Both the position numbers and the translations under genes were made by a program. Positions 26,733 to 35,999 of a stretch of DNA of 64,000 bases are shown piece by piece. The notes under the pieces are model-generated. The model saw only the letters and a list, made by a program, of their open reading frames with translations, was not told the origin of the DNA and did not search any database. Within the stretch, counting starts at the first letter, position 1; every line of letters begins with the position of its first letter. The DNA comes from Paraburkholderia caballeronis (GTDB taxonomy: Bacteria; Pseudomonadota; Gammaproteobacteria; Burkholderiales; Burkholderiaceae): NCBI RefSeq assembly GCF_900104845.1, contig NZ_FNSR01000003.1, positions 434,001 to 498,000 of the forward strand, written 5' to 3'.

Positions 26733-27953
26733 ATGCTGAAACTGGACTTTCATCCGGCGGGCCGTCATTTCCTGCAGATTCCGGGGCCGAGCCCGGTTCC
26801 CGACCGCATCCTGCGGGCGATGAGCTACCCGACGATCGACCATCGCGGCCCCGAGTTCGGCGCGCTGGGCCTCAAGGTGCTCGACGGCATCCGCAAGATC
26901 TTCAAGACCGCGCAGCCGGTCGTCATCTATCCGGCGTCGGGCACCGGCGCGTGGGAGGCGGCGCTCGTGAACACGCTGAGCCAGGGCGACGCCGTGCTGA
27001 TGTACGAGACCGGCCACTTCGCGACGCTGTGGAAGAAGCTCGCGGAAAACCTCGGGCTGAAGCCGGAGTTTCTCGGGCTGCCCGGCGTCGAGGGCTGGCG
27101 GCGCGGCGTGCAGCCGGACCTGATCGAGGCGCGTCTGCGCGCGGACACCGGCCACGCGATCAAGGCGGTGTGCGTCGTGCACAACGAGACGTCCACCGGC
27201 GTCACGTCGGACATCGCCGCGGTGCGCCGCGCGATCGACGCGGCCGGGCATCCGGCGCTGCTGCTCGTCGATACGATCTCCGGCCTGGCGTCCGCCGACT
27301 ACCGGCATGACGAATGGGGCGTGGACGTGACCGTGTCCGGCTCGCAGAAGGGCTTGATGCTGCCGCCGGGCATCAGCTTCAACGCGGTGTCGCAGAAGGC
27401 GCTCGCGGCGAGCAAACAGGCGACGCTGCCGCGCGCGTTCTGGGGCTGGGACGAGATCATCGAGATGAACCGCCAGGGTTACTGGCCGTACACGCCGAAC
27501 ACGAACCTGCTGTACGGGCTCGCGGAATCGCTCGACATGATCCTCGGTGAAGGACTCGATCGCGTGTTCGCGCGTCACCAGCGGCTCGCGGCCGCGTGCC
27601 GCGCGGCGGTCGAAGCATGGGGCCTCGAAATCCAGTGCGTCGATCCGGCCGTGTATTCGCCGGTGCTGACCGGCGTCGTGATGCCCGAGGGCGTCGACGC
27701 GGACGCGGTGCGCAAGACCATCTACGAGCACTTCGATCTATCGCTCGGCACCGGGCTCGGCAAGGTGAAGGGGCGCATGTTCCGCATCGGCCACCTGGGC
27801 GACTGCAACGACCTCACGCTGATGGCCGCGCTCGCCGGCTGCGAGATGGGGCTGAAGCTGTCCGGCGTCGGGCTGAAGGCGAGCGGCGTCACCGCCGCGA
27901 TGGACTACCTGACGACCCACGTTGCGAAACCCGCATTGAAGGTGGCTGCATGA
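26733..27953 (+). CDS. class V aminotransferase (alanine/serine-glyoxylate aminotransferase family)
   Basis: A 406-residue PLP-dependent enzyme of the AGT/SgaA family. 'FLQIPGPSPVPDRILRAM' and 'HRGPEFGALGLKVLDGI' are the conserved N-terminal substrate segments, 'ASGTGAWEAAL' binds the PLP phosphate, 'LLLVDTISGLAS' holds the PLP-ring Asp, and the Schiff-base Lys sits in 'VSGSQKGLMLPPG'. Glyoxylate or pyruvate as amino acceptor is typical. ATG 26733 follows GAGGGG. It overlaps the next gene by ATGA. Divergent GntR and a downstream MFS carrier suggest an inducible pathway for an amino compound. Confidence 0.88.
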   Translation: MLKLDFHPAGRHFLQIPGPSPVPDRILRAMSYPTIDHRGPEFGALGLKVLDGIRKIFKTAQPVVIYPASGTGAWEAALVNTLSQGDAVLMYETGHFATLWKKLAENLGLKPEFLGLPGVEGWRRGVQPDLIEARLRADTGHAIKAVCVVHNETSTGVTSDIAAVRRAIDAAGHPALLLVDTISGLASADYRHDEWGVDVTVSGSQKGLMLPPGISFNAVSQKALAASKQATLPRAFWGWDEIIEMNRQGYWPYTPNTNLLYGLAESLDMILGEGLDRVFARHQRLAAACRAAVEAWGLEIQCVDPAVYSPVLTGVVMPEGVDADAVRKTIYEHFDLSLGTGLGKVKGRMFRIGHLGDCNDLTLMAALAGCEMGLKLSGVGLKASGVTAAMDYLTTHVAKPALKVAA

Positions 27954-28762
27954 GCACGGTAGTGAACGAACCCGGCGCGGCCGTTGCCCGCCAGCGCACG
28001 TATGACGCCGACGCGCTCGCCGCGCAGTTCGTCGCCGCGCGCACCGCGAACGGCGTCGCGAGCGCGCTCGATACGGTCGAGCCGGCGCTGCGCCCCGCGA
28101 ACAGCGACGACGCGTACGACGTGCAGCACGCGACGGTGCGCGCGCTCGGCGGCCGGATCGGCGGCTGGAAGGTCGGCTCGAAGTCGCTCGACGGTCCGAT
28201 TCAGGGCGCGCCGCTGCCGGCGGCCGGCGTGTTCCGCGAGCCGGTGACGTTGCCGCGCGCGTCGTTCGTGAAGCCGGGCCTCGAACTGGAGATCGCGTTC
28301 ACGCTCGGGCGGCGCTTCGAGCCGCACAGCGGACCCTATGACGACGCAACGGTGATCGCCGCGATCGAGTCCGTGCATGCGGCGATCGAAGTCGTCGCGA
28401 CCCGCTTTCGCGCATGGCCGGACGTGGACAAGCTGTGGCAGCTTGCGGACCTGCAGAACCACGGCGCGCTGGTGGTCGGCGAAGGCGTTCCTTATGACGC
28501 CGCGTATCCGTTCGTCGCGCCGTCGATGCGCTTCACGTTCGACGGCGCGAGCGCGTTCGGCGGCACGCCCGCGAACCCGGCCGGCGATCCGCGGCGGCTG
28601 CTCGCGTGGGTCGTGAACCACAGCGTCGCGCGCGGCGTCGCGGTCGAGCCCGGCACCGTGCTGACCGCCGGGTCGTACACCGGCCTTTTCGTGTTGTCGT
28701 CGCCGGGCGTTGCTCATGGCGAGATCGACGGGCTGCCGCCGGTAGCGGTGAAGCTCGTCTGA
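27950..28762 (+). CDS. 2-keto-4-pentenoate hydratase-like protein (FAH superfamily)
   Basis: A 270-residue protein of the fumarylacetoacetate-hydrolase/MhpD superfamily. Diagnostic segments are 'RIGGWKVGSKSLD', 'KPGLELEIAFTLGR' with the two metal-binding Glu residues, 'VHAAIEVVATRF' with the third, and 'PGTVLTAGSYTGL'. MhpD-type members hydrate 2-hydroxy-penta-2,4-dienoate; others decarboxylate oxo-diacids. Start and the previous stop share ATGA, so translation is probably coupled. Pairing with an aminotransferase rather than a ring-cleavage enzyme is unusual, and the true substrate is unknown. Confidence 0.83.
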   Translation: MSTVVNEPGAAVARQRTYDADALAAQFVAARTANGVASALDTVEPALRPANSDDAYDVQHATVRALGGRIGGWKVGSKSLDGPIQGAPLPAAGVFREPVTLPRASFVKPGLELEIAFTLGRRFEPHSGPYDDATVIAAIESVHAAIEVVATRFRAWPDVDKLWQLADLQNHGALVVGEGVPYDAAYPFVAPSMRFTFDGASAFGGTPANPAGDPRRLLAWVVNHSVARGVAVEPGTVLTAGSYTGLFVLSSPGVAHGEIDGLPPVAVKLV

Positions 28763-29305
28763 ACCCGCTCCCGGGGGTGTCGATGCCGGCGTCCACGTTG
28801 AACCTGCTGATCCGTGTTGCTCCTGTGTCGGCATGCGCCGCGCCGCCGCCGCTCGCGGACCGGCTGCGCCGCTCGTTTCGATGCGGACGCCAGGCTATAG
28901 GCACTCTGTTGCGGGCGCATGTTTCTCACGCTGGAATATTCCGGCAACGCGAAGGCCGCAGCGCGGCGCGCGATACACGCGCCGCGCTGCTGGTCAGCCG
29001 AACGCCGCGTCGCACAGATGCCGGAACAGGCATTACGCATAAAGTAAGCGCCTACGTTAAAGAAACGGGCAACGCGTCCCGTCAACCATAAAGAGCGCGC
29101 ACGACGCGCGTTCAAGGAGACATCGCATCGCCATGAACCGACCTCTGCTCTTCTTCGACGCCTTCGTTTCGCAGCATCCCGGCCGACCCGCGTAGCGTTT
29201 CCGCCGCGAGCCGCCGCCAGCCATCCGCCTTTCGAAGTACCCGTTGCCGGGCGTTCGGGACGCATCGTCGCGTCCGGGCGTCGTGCATCCTTCTTCAAGG
29301 AGACG
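28763..29305. other. intergenic region with a possible 20-codon leader ORF
   Basis: About 540 bases. The 11-mer TTCAAGGAGAC occurs twice, at 29111-29121 and at 29294-29304. The second copy is the ribosome-binding site of the MFS gene; the first lies 11 bases before a short frame (29133-29195, starting MNRPLLFFDAF) that may be a leader peptide. I see no other gene and no clear hairpin. Confidence 0.35.
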
Positions 29306-30595
29306 ATGATGTTCCGTCGAGCCACCACGCGCGTGCTGCTGCTGTTATGCGCGATGTACCTGATCACCTACGTTGACCGCGTCAACGTCAGCACCGCCGC
29401 CGGCGCGTTCGGCGCCGAACTGAAGCTGTCGCATACGCAGGTCGGTTTCGTGTTCTCCGCGTTCGCATATCCGTATCTGATCTTCCAGATCATCGGCGGC
29501 TGGGTCGGCGACCGCTTCGGGCCGCGCCGCACGCTGACCATCTGCGCGGTGATCTGGGCCGGCGCAACGATCCTGACCGGTCTCGCGGGCGGCTTCCTGT
29601 CGCTCGTCGTCGCGCGGCTGCTGCTCGGTCTCGGCGAAGGCGCGACGTTCCCGACCGCGACGCGCGCGATGTCGAACTGGATGCCCGCGCATCAGCGCGG
29701 CTTCGCGCAGGGGACGACGCACGCGGCGTCGCGGATCGGCAACGCGGTCGCGCCGCCGCTGATCGTGTGGCTGATGCTGTCGTTCGGCTGGCGCGGCGCG
29801 TTTTTCGTGACCGGCATCGCGAGCTGCCTGTGGGCGGTCGTCTGGGTCTGGTACTTCCGCGACGACCCGCGCCAGCATCCGCGCATCACCGGCGGCGAAT
29901 GCGACGCCCTCGAAACGTACAGCGGCGCGAAGGAGCGCGTGAAGGTGCCGTGGCGGCGGCTGACCGCGCGGATGTCGCCGGTCACCGCCGTGTACTTCTG
30001 TTACGGCTGGGTGCTGTGGCTGTTCCTCGGCTGGATTCCCCAGTACTTCCTGCACAACTACCACATGGAGTTGAGCAAGTCCGCGCTGTTCGCGTCCGGC
30101 GTGTTCTTCGCGGGCGTGATCGGCGACTGGCTCGGCGGCCTCGTGACCGACCGCATCCTGCGCCGCAGCGGCAACCTGCGGCTCGCGCGCAACGTGATGG
30201 TCGGCGTGTGCATGCTGTGCACGCTGCTGTCGCTCGCGCCGATCCTGCTCGCGCAGAACGTGACGGTCACGCTCGCGGCGCTGTGCCTGAGCGCCGGTTT
30301 CTTCTTCAACGAAATGACGATCGGGCCGATGTGGGCGGTGCCGATGGACATCGCGCCGCGGCACGCGGGCACCGCGAGCGGGATCATGAATACCGGTTCG
30401 GCCGGCGCGGCGATCGTGAGCCCGGTGGTCGGCGGCTGGCTGATCGACACGACCGGCAACTGGAACCTGCCGTTCACCGTGTCGATGGCGATCATGGCGG
30501 CGGGCGTGCTGCTGTCGTTCGCGATGCGGCCGGACCGCAAGCTCGATGCCGAGACGGACAGCGTCGGCGGCGCGCCCGCGCGGACCTACGTTTGA
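29306..30595 (+). CDS. MFS transporter, ACS family
   Basis: A 429-residue carrier with about twelve transmembrane helices. 'YLITYVDRVNVSTAAGAFG' in helix 1, 'GWVGDRFGPRRTLTI' after helix 2 and 'GEGATFPTATRAMSNWMP' in helix 4 are standard ACS signatures. Two adjacent ATGs (29306, 29309) follow AAGGAGAC. It probably belongs to the regulon of the divergent GntR gene and brings in the compound used by the aminotransferase/hydratase pair, although the 540-bp gap implies its own promoter. Confidence 0.87.
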   Translation: MMFRRATTRVLLLLCAMYLITYVDRVNVSTAAGAFGAELKLSHTQVGFVFSAFAYPYLIFQIIGGWVGDRFGPRRTLTICAVIWAGATILTGLAGGFLSLVVARLLLGLGEGATFPTATRAMSNWMPAHQRGFAQGTTHAASRIGNAVAPPLIVWLMLSFGWRGAFFVTGIASCLWAVVWVWYFRDDPRQHPRITGGECDALETYSGAKERVKVPWRRLTARMSPVTAVYFCYGWVLWLFLGWIPQYFLHNYHMELSKSALFASGVFFAGVIGDWLGGLVTDRILRRSGNLRLARNVMVGVCMLCTLLSLAPILLAQNVTVTLAALCLSAGFFFNEMTIGPMWAVPMDIAPRHAGTASGIMNTGSAGAAIVSPVVGGWLIDTTGNWNLPFTVSMAIMAAGVLLSFAMRPDRKLDAETDSVGGAPARTYV

Positions 30596-30953
30596 CGAAG
30601 TCGCTCGCGGGCCGCGGCGCGTTCGCCGTCAATCGCCCATCGACGTCGGGCGAGGCGAAACGCCGCGCCGCATTCGTGCGGCGTGGCGCGCAAGAGAAGG
30701 CATTCGGGCAGGGCAGCCCTATCGGCGAGTGCGGGACGGCGCGCGCATCCGCTTGCCTGAAGGGAAAGGCGCGATAGCAACGTTGTCAATGCACCGTGCA
30801 TAACGATGTGCGCGCATGCACGAATGCTGGAATACCCGAACCCGTCGAGGACTTTAGATCCGGCATTCATCGCCGTAAACAAGGAGGGGCGTTGAGCAAT
30901 CGTTTGCCTGACGTTTTTCTGCTTTTTCTGCTTTACTTTGCACGATCGTAGTC
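30596..30953. other. leader region of the chemoreceptor gene with a TTG mini-ORF
   Basis: About 360 bases. A strong AAGGAGG (30881-30887) sits before TTG at 30892 and opens a 19-codon frame (30892-30951) coding a hydrophobic peptide, [19 protein letters not shown] with TTG read as Met. It stops two bases before the chemoreceptor ATG, which has no Shine-Dalgarno of its own. A TGCAC-C-GTGCA dyad lies near 30788. Confidence 0.4.
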
Positions 30954-32576
30954 ATGATAAAAAATCTGTCGATCCGAGCTTGTCTTACCTTGATGGTCGC
31001 GGCGTTCGCGATCACCCTCATCATCGGCGCGGCCGTCGGGCTGCTGTCGCTGCGACAGGGCAACGAAGCCCTCCGACAGACCTACACCATCGACACCCCT
31101 GCCGTCGCGAACCTGGAGAACAGCGCGGGCCAGTTGCTGCGCCTGCGTCTCGCGCTCGCGACCTATGCGTCGCTCGACGAACTGCATGATGCGGACGGCG
31201 CGCAGGCCGTGCTCAAGCGTTCCGATCAATACCTGAAGAATTCCAGCGAGAGACTCGCCGCATTTACGGCGATGCTCGGCAACGACGACAGCGAGCGCCA
31301 GATGGTGCAGGACATGCAGACGCAGCGCGACGCGTTCCTGCACGACGGCGTGCAGCCCGCGCTGGCCGCGCTGAAGGCCGGCGACCGCGACGCGTTCCTG
31401 AAGCTCCAGGCCTATCAGTTGCCGAAGCTGTACAGCGCGTACGAGAAGGCAATGCTCGCGGTCGAGAAGGTGCAGATGGATCGCGGCGCGCAGCGTTACA
31501 ACGACGCGCAGCAGCGCTTCTCGATCGTGACGACGGCGGTGGCGATCGGCCTCGTGCTCGCGCTGCTGGTCGCGCTGGCGATGCGCCTGTGGCTCGTGCA
31601 GGCGATCGTGCGGCCGGCCGACGAGGCGGTCGAGCATTTCGAGCGGATCGCGGCCGGCGACCTCGGCGGGCGCATCGTCGCGGACAGTTCGAATGAAATG
31701 GGCCGGCTGATGCGTTCGCTTGCGAAGATGCAGGCGTCGCTGACCGCGACGGTGCGCGACGTGCGCGGCGGCGTCGATACGATCAACACCGGCGTGGCGG
31801 AGATCGCGGCCGGCAACTCGGACCTGTCGGAGCGCACCGAGCAGCAGGCGGCGTCGCTCGAAGAGACCGTCGCGAGCATCGAGGAACTGGCGAGCACGCT
31901 GACGCAGACCGCCGATAACGCGAAGCTCGCGAGTTCGCTCGCGGCGAACGCGTCGTCGCTCGCGAGCCAGGGCGGCGAGCTGACCGGGCAGGTGAGCAGC
32001 GCGATGACCGGGATCGTCGGCGATTCGCGGCGCATCGGCGAGATCGTCGGGATGATCGAGGGCATCGCGTTCCAGACCAACATCCTCGCGTTGAACGCGG
32101 CGGTGGAGTCGGCGCGCGCGGGCGAGCATGGGCGCGGCTTCGCGGTCGTCGCGGGCGAGGTGCGTTCGCTGTCGCAGCGCAGCGCGGCGGCCGCGCGCGA
32201 GATCAAGGACGTGATCCAGGCGTCGGGCGCGCGCATCGAGACCGGCGCGGACCTCGTGACCCAGTCCGGCGAAGCGATGAAGGAGATACTCGAATCGATC
32301 ACGCGCGTGAGTTCGATCATGTCCGACATCGAGACCGCGTCGTCCGAACAGCGGACCGGCATCGAGCAGATCAACATCGCGATCACGCAGATGGACCAGG
32401 TCACGCAGCAGAACGCGGCGCTGGTCGAGCAGGCGGCTGCGGCGGCGGTGTCGCTGAACGAGCAGGCGCAGCGGTTGAGCACGGCGGTCGAGGTGTTCAG
32501 GCTCGGCGGGACGGAGTCCGCGCAGCGCGGGTTCGCGAAGGGGCGGCCGGCGGCAGTGGGGTTCGTGGCGGCGTGA
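30954..32576 (+). CDS. methyl-accepting chemotaxis protein (Tar-like)
   Basis: A 540-residue transmembrane chemoreceptor: helix 1 at about residues 10-32, a periplasmic four-helix-bundle sensor of about 155 residues, helix 2 at about 190-212, a HAMP linker ('[20 protein letters not shown]') and a long cytoplasmic signalling coil. The conserved tip reads '[20 protein letters not shown]' followed by [20 protein letters not shown], the CheA/CheW-contact region. Methylation segments ('[20 protein letters not shown]') are present. There is no C-terminal NWETF-type CheR tether. The ligand is unknown; the gene has no chemotaxis neighbours. Start codon choice is tied to the mini-ORF directly upstream. 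Confidence 0.92.
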   Translation: MIKNLSIRACLTLMVAAFAITLIIGAAVGLLSLRQGNEALRQTYTIDTPAVANLENSAGQLLRLRLALATYASLDELHDADGAQAVLKRSDQYLKNSSERLAAFTAMLGNDDSERQMVQDMQTQRDAFLHDGVQPALAALKAGDRDAFLKLQAYQLPKLYSAYEKAMLAVEKVQMDRGAQRYNDAQQRFSIVTTAVAIGLVLALLVALAMRLWLVQAIVRPADEAVEHFERIAAGDLGGRIVADSSNEMGRLMRSLAKMQASLTATVRDVRGGVDTINTGVAEIAAGNSDLSERTEQQAASLEETVASIEELASTLTQTADNAKLASSLAANASSLASQGGELTGQVSSAMTGIVGDSRRIGEIVGMIEGIAFQTNILALNAAVESARAGEHGRGFAVVAGEVRSLSQRSAAAAREIKDVIQASGARIETGADLVTQSGEAMKEILESITRVSSIMSDIETASSEQRTGIEQINIAITQMDQVTQQNAALVEQAAAAAVSLNEQAQRLSTAVEVFRLGGTESAQRGFAKGRPAAVGFVAA

Positions 32577-32918
32577 TGGAGTAGCGACGTTACGACGTTA
32601 CGATGGTTCGAGGCGGGGCGTTTGTTTCTGCTTCGTCGGTTGCCTCCTGGTCTGGTTTGGCGCATCGCGACGTAGTTGGCTCGCGGGCGGTGCGCGGCAG
32701 GTTCTTTTTCTCTTCTTCATCGCGCGGCGTCGTTCGCACGTATGCGATCAGGTGTGCCGGCACCGCGGCTTTTACCGCTCCGGCGCGCATTTTCTCCCGC
32801 AGCAGCGCTCTCGCGCCGCCGGCGAAACACACAACGCGGCGCTCGTCATCCACCCCACCCGGCACGCAACCTGCTCGCAACCCGTTTGCGAATTCATTCG
32901 CCTGGGGAGGGACACAAA
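32577..32918. other. intergenic region, nothing recognised
   Basis: About 340 bases between the chemoreceptor and a small ORF. There is a short tandem GTTACGAC near 32590; otherwise nothing but a GGAGG ribosome-binding site at the right end. Confidence 0.45.
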
Positions 32919-33110
32919 ATGACTGCATCCACCGATCAGCACGCCGCCACGCGAGCGCCCGGCGAGTCGCGCGATCCCGCGACCGAGCCGCCGCGCGAGA
33001 CCTCGAAGCCGATAGGCGACGCGATTCCGACGCCGCCGGAGCCGGGCCTCGACCAGCCGCTGCCGCCGAAGGAACTGCCGGACGGAGACGGCGCGCCGCC
33101 CCCGCCTTGA
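32919..33110 (+). CDS. small proline-rich hypothetical protein
   Basis: A 63-residue protein rich in Pro, Glu, Asp and Ala with no hydrophobic segment or cysteine, probably disordered and cytoplasmic. The last third reads 'PTPPEPGLDQPLPPKELP'. A good GGGGAGGGA ribosome-binding site precedes ATG 32919, which is the main support for a real gene. Neighbouring genes give no clue and I do not recognise a family. Confidence 0.5.
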   Translation: MTASTDQHAATRAPGESRDPATEPPRETSKPIGDAIPTPPEPGLDQPLPPKELPDGDGAPPPP

Positions 33111-33444
33111 CGCGGGCTCGGGCCGCTGGGACCACAGGCCGTCGCGTCGCGGTGGCGACGGCTGGTGTTCTGTCCATGAGCCACGACGACCGGACGGCCG
33201 GCGCGGACTGCCGTTGACGCATTCGGAGTCCCGCCACCCGCCCCGCACGCGGGCAGTCGCAATCGCCCGAAAAGGTATGCTAACGTTGCCGTCGCCGCGC
33301 GTTCGCAGCCTTGCCACGCGCTGTGCGCGGGCCGACGCAGGCCTTAAAGAATCGGTCGCCAAACGGCTTCGCGGGCATTACGATGGACGCGCCTTCGCGA
33401 CGCGCCGCCGGTCGCCGGCCCACAGAACAGAACTCCGATCGCGA
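33111..33444. other. intergenic region before the EAL gene
   Basis: About 330 bases with no supported gene. The frame of the EAL gene stays open upstream to 33214, but that part is Arg-rich and lacks a membrane segment, so I treat it as leader sequence. Confidence 0.4.
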
Positions 33445-35070
33445 ATGCGTACCTTTTTCACCGCCGACACCGTCGATCCGGACACCCGCCGACGCTTCAG
33501 GCGCGCGGGCATCCTGCTCGTGCTCGCCGCGGTGCTGCCGCTCGTCGCGAGCGTGCTGTTCAGCTGGACCGATGCGCGCCAGCACGAGCGGCGCGACGCG
33601 GAACTGGCCGCTCACGTGGTCCGCAATCAGGTGGCGACGATCCTCGCGCAAGGCCAGCGGGTCGCGAACGAACTGGTGCCGCTGACGAATGCGCCGTGCG
33701 AGGACGTCGCCGCCGACCTGCGCCGCCGCCGCGACGCCGAGCCTTACTTCCGGTCGCTGCTGCTGGTGGAGCCGGGGCGCGTGTACTGCTCGTCGGTGCT
33801 CGGCAGCGCGAACGTCCCGCTGTCGCATTTCGTGGAGTTTCCCACCGGACTGCCGCAAGCCCCGTGGGTGCGGATCGTATCCGGCACGCCGCTGCGGCCG
33901 CAGAGTCCCGCGCTGCTGATCGGCCGGCCGGGCGTGGACGGGCGCAGCGTGGTCGCGGTCGTCGACGGCCAGTATCTGCTCGACCTGCTCGGCGCGATCA
34001 CGCCGCTCACCGCGTATCAGATCGAATTGCGCGTCGGCGACGGCATCACGCTGCGCAGCGGCGTCGCGCCTTCCGCGTCGGACGACGCGCTGCTGCTGTT
34101 CGACGAGGAGACCGGCGCGGCGCCGGCGCAGATCGACGTCGAGATCATCGGCACCCAGGGGCGGCTGAATCACGCATGGGCGCAGCGGCTCGTGCATCTG
34201 CTGCCGTTCGCGGTGCTGCTGGCCGGCGTGCTCGTGTGGCTGTCGTACCGCAGCCTGCGCAGCGGCCGGTCCGCGCGCGAGCAGCTGCTGCGCGCGATCG
34301 ATGCGGGCGAGTTCCACGTCGAGTATCAGCCGGTGTACGGCGTCGCGTCCGGGCGCTGCGAGGGCGTCGAGGCGCTGCTGCGCTGGGACCGCGCGGGCGG
34401 CCGGACGGTCAGCCCGGAGCTGTTCATTCCGCAGGCCGAGGCGTCGCGCGTGATCGTGCCGCTGACGCGGCACCTGCTCGCGCTCGTCGCGCGCGACTCC
34501 CGCGAGTGGTTCGTCGAGCCGGGATTCCACGTCGCGGTCAATGTCGCGTCCGAGCATCTGTCGAGCGAGCATCTGCAGGGGGACATGCACGCGTTCATCG
34601 AGCAACTGGCCGGGCAGCAGCTTCAGGTCGTGCTCGAAGTGACCGAGCACAGCCTGATCGCGAACGCGCAGCAGGCGCACGCGAACCTGACCGCGCTGCG
34701 CGCGCGCGGCGTGCGGGTGTCGATCGACGACTTCGGCACCGGCTACTGCTCGCTGTCGTACCTGCAATCGCTGCCGTTCGACCTTCTCAAGATCGACCGC
34801 GCGTTCGTGCAGACGATCGACCCGGCCGGACACGGCGACGCGCCGGTGCTCGACACCGTGATCGGCCTTGCGCACCGGCTCGGCGCGGAACTGATCGCGG
34901 AGGGCGTCGAGACGCCCGCGCAGTTCGACTATCTGCGCGAGCGCGGCGTGTCGTTCGTGCAGGGTTTCCTGTATGCGCGGCCGATGCGGGCGGATGCGTT
35001 CGCCCGCTGGTACGCGGCGGGCGAGCAGCATGCGCTGTTCACCGAGGGAGCGGGCGCGACGGGCGCGTGA
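33445..35070 (+). CDS. cyclic-di-GMP phosphodiesterase with CSS sensor domain (PdeC-like)
   Basis: A 541-residue inner-membrane protein. Helix 1 (about 21-40) and helix 2 (about 243-262) frame a periplasmic CSS domain holding Cys85 and the namesake C115-S-S; in E. coli PdeC-type proteins the equivalent pair forms a DsbA-controlled disulfide that restrains activity. The EAL domain follows from about residue 280 with E309-A-L, 'VAVNVASEHLSSEHLQ', 'VLEVTEHSL', 'SIDDFGTGYCSLSYL', 'LKIDRAF' and 'AEGVETPAQF', so all catalytic metal ligands look intact. Hydrolysis of c-di-GMP should promote motility over biofilm. ATG 33445 was chosen because helix 1 follows directly. Confidence 0.9.
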   Translation: MRTFFTADTVDPDTRRRFRRAGILLVLAAVLPLVASVLFSWTDARQHERRDAELAAHVVRNQVATILAQGQRVANELVPLTNAPCEDVAADLRRRRDAEPYFRSLLLVEPGRVYCSSVLGSANVPLSHFVEFPTGLPQAPWVRIVSGTPLRPQSPALLIGRPGVDGRSVVAVVDGQYLLDLLGAITPLTAYQIELRVGDGITLRSGVAPSASDDALLLFDEETGAAPAQIDVEIIGTQGRLNHAWAQRLVHLLPFAVLLAGVLVWLSYRSLRSGRSAREQLLRAIDAGEFHVEYQPVYGVASGRCEGVEALLRWDRAGGRTVSPELFIPQAEASRVIVPLTRHLLALVARDSREWFVEPGFHVAVNVASEHLSSEHLQGDMHAFIEQLAGQQLQVVLEVTEHSLIANAQQAHANLTALRARGVRVSIDDFGTGYCSLSYLQSLPFDLLKIDRAFVQTIDPAGHGDAPVLDTVIGLAHRLGAELIAEGVETPAQFDYLRERGVSFVQGFLYARPMRADAFARWYAAGEQHALFTEGAGATGA

Positions 35071-35126
35071 TGCCGGGCGGCGGCGAGGCCGCTCGAATGC
35101 AGCCCGAACGCAGCACAAAACCGCCG

Positions 35127-35999
35127 TTACGCGTTGCCCGCGCCGAACCGCCGGTACGCGAGCCGCGCCGCGTAGTCGAGCAGGAAGCCGAGCGCGCCGA
35201 TCACGAGCACCACCGCCATCAGTTCGGAGTACGCGAGGCGGTCGCGCGTGTCGAGGATCAGATAACCGAGCCCCGAGCTGACGCCGAGCATTTCGGCCGG
35301 CACCAGCACGATCCACAGGATGCCGATCGCGAGCCGCACGCCGGTCAGCACATGCACCGCGATGCCCGGCACGTACACGTGCCACAGCATTTCCGCGCGC
35401 GTCGCGGCGAGGCTCTCGCCGAGCTGCACCCAGCGCCGATCGATCTGCGCGACGCCGGTCGCGGTGCTCATCACGAGCGGCCACACGGCCGCGAACGCGA
35501 GCAGGAAGTACACCGCGTCGTCGCCGACGCCGAGCGACATCACCGCGATCGGCATCCACGACAGCGGCGAGACCATCCGCAGGAACTGCAACGCGGGCGT
35601 CAGCGCGATCTCCAGCGTGCGGATGCGCCCGATCAGGAACCCGAGCGGCACGCCGACCAGCATCGCCCACGCCAGCCCGACCGCGATCCGCCGCAGGCTC
35701 GTGCCGATATGCAGGAACAGACGGTCGTCGGTGACGAGCGACGGCAGCGTCGCGATCGCGCTCTGCGGCGAGAACTGCGCGGCGAGCGGGTTGTGCCGCG
35801 CCAGCGCGAACACCGCGAGCCACCACAGCGCGACGATGCCCGCGAGCCCGGCGATGCCTAGGGCGGTATGCACAAGCCAGCCTCGCGCGCCGTCTGACCG
35901 GCGCGGACCGCCGGCGTGCGCCGCGTCCTCGCCGGCGGACGATGCCGGTGAAGACGACGAGGTCGATACGCTAGACAACGATCGTCTCCGTGCGCGCAT
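35127..35999 (-). CDS. ABC transporter permease (nitrate/sulfonate/taurine type)
   Basis: A 290-residue inner-membrane permease of the SsuC/TauC family with about six helices. The cytoplasmic EAA loop reads 'ESLAATRAEMLWHVYVPGIA'. The N-terminal 35 residues are Ser/Arg-rich and the start overlaps the end of the binding-protein gene by 29 bases, so the true start could lie further in. It is the last gene of the minus-strand operon running from the AhpD-like gene. Confidence 0.85.
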   Translation of the reverse strand: MRARRRSLSSVSTSSSSPASSAGEDAAHAGGPRRSDGARGWLVHTALGIAGLAGIVALWWLAVFALARHNPLAAQFSPQSAIATLPSLVTDDRLFLHIGTSLRRIAVGLAWAMLVGVPLGFLIGRIRTLEIALTPALQFLRMVSPLSWMPIAVMSLGVGDDAVYFLLAFAAVWPLVMSTATGVAQIDRRWVQLGESLAATRAEMLWHVYVPGIAVHVLTGVRLAIGILWIVLVPAEMLGVSSGLGYLILDTRDRLAYSELMAVVLVIGALGFLLDYAARLAYRRFGAGNA

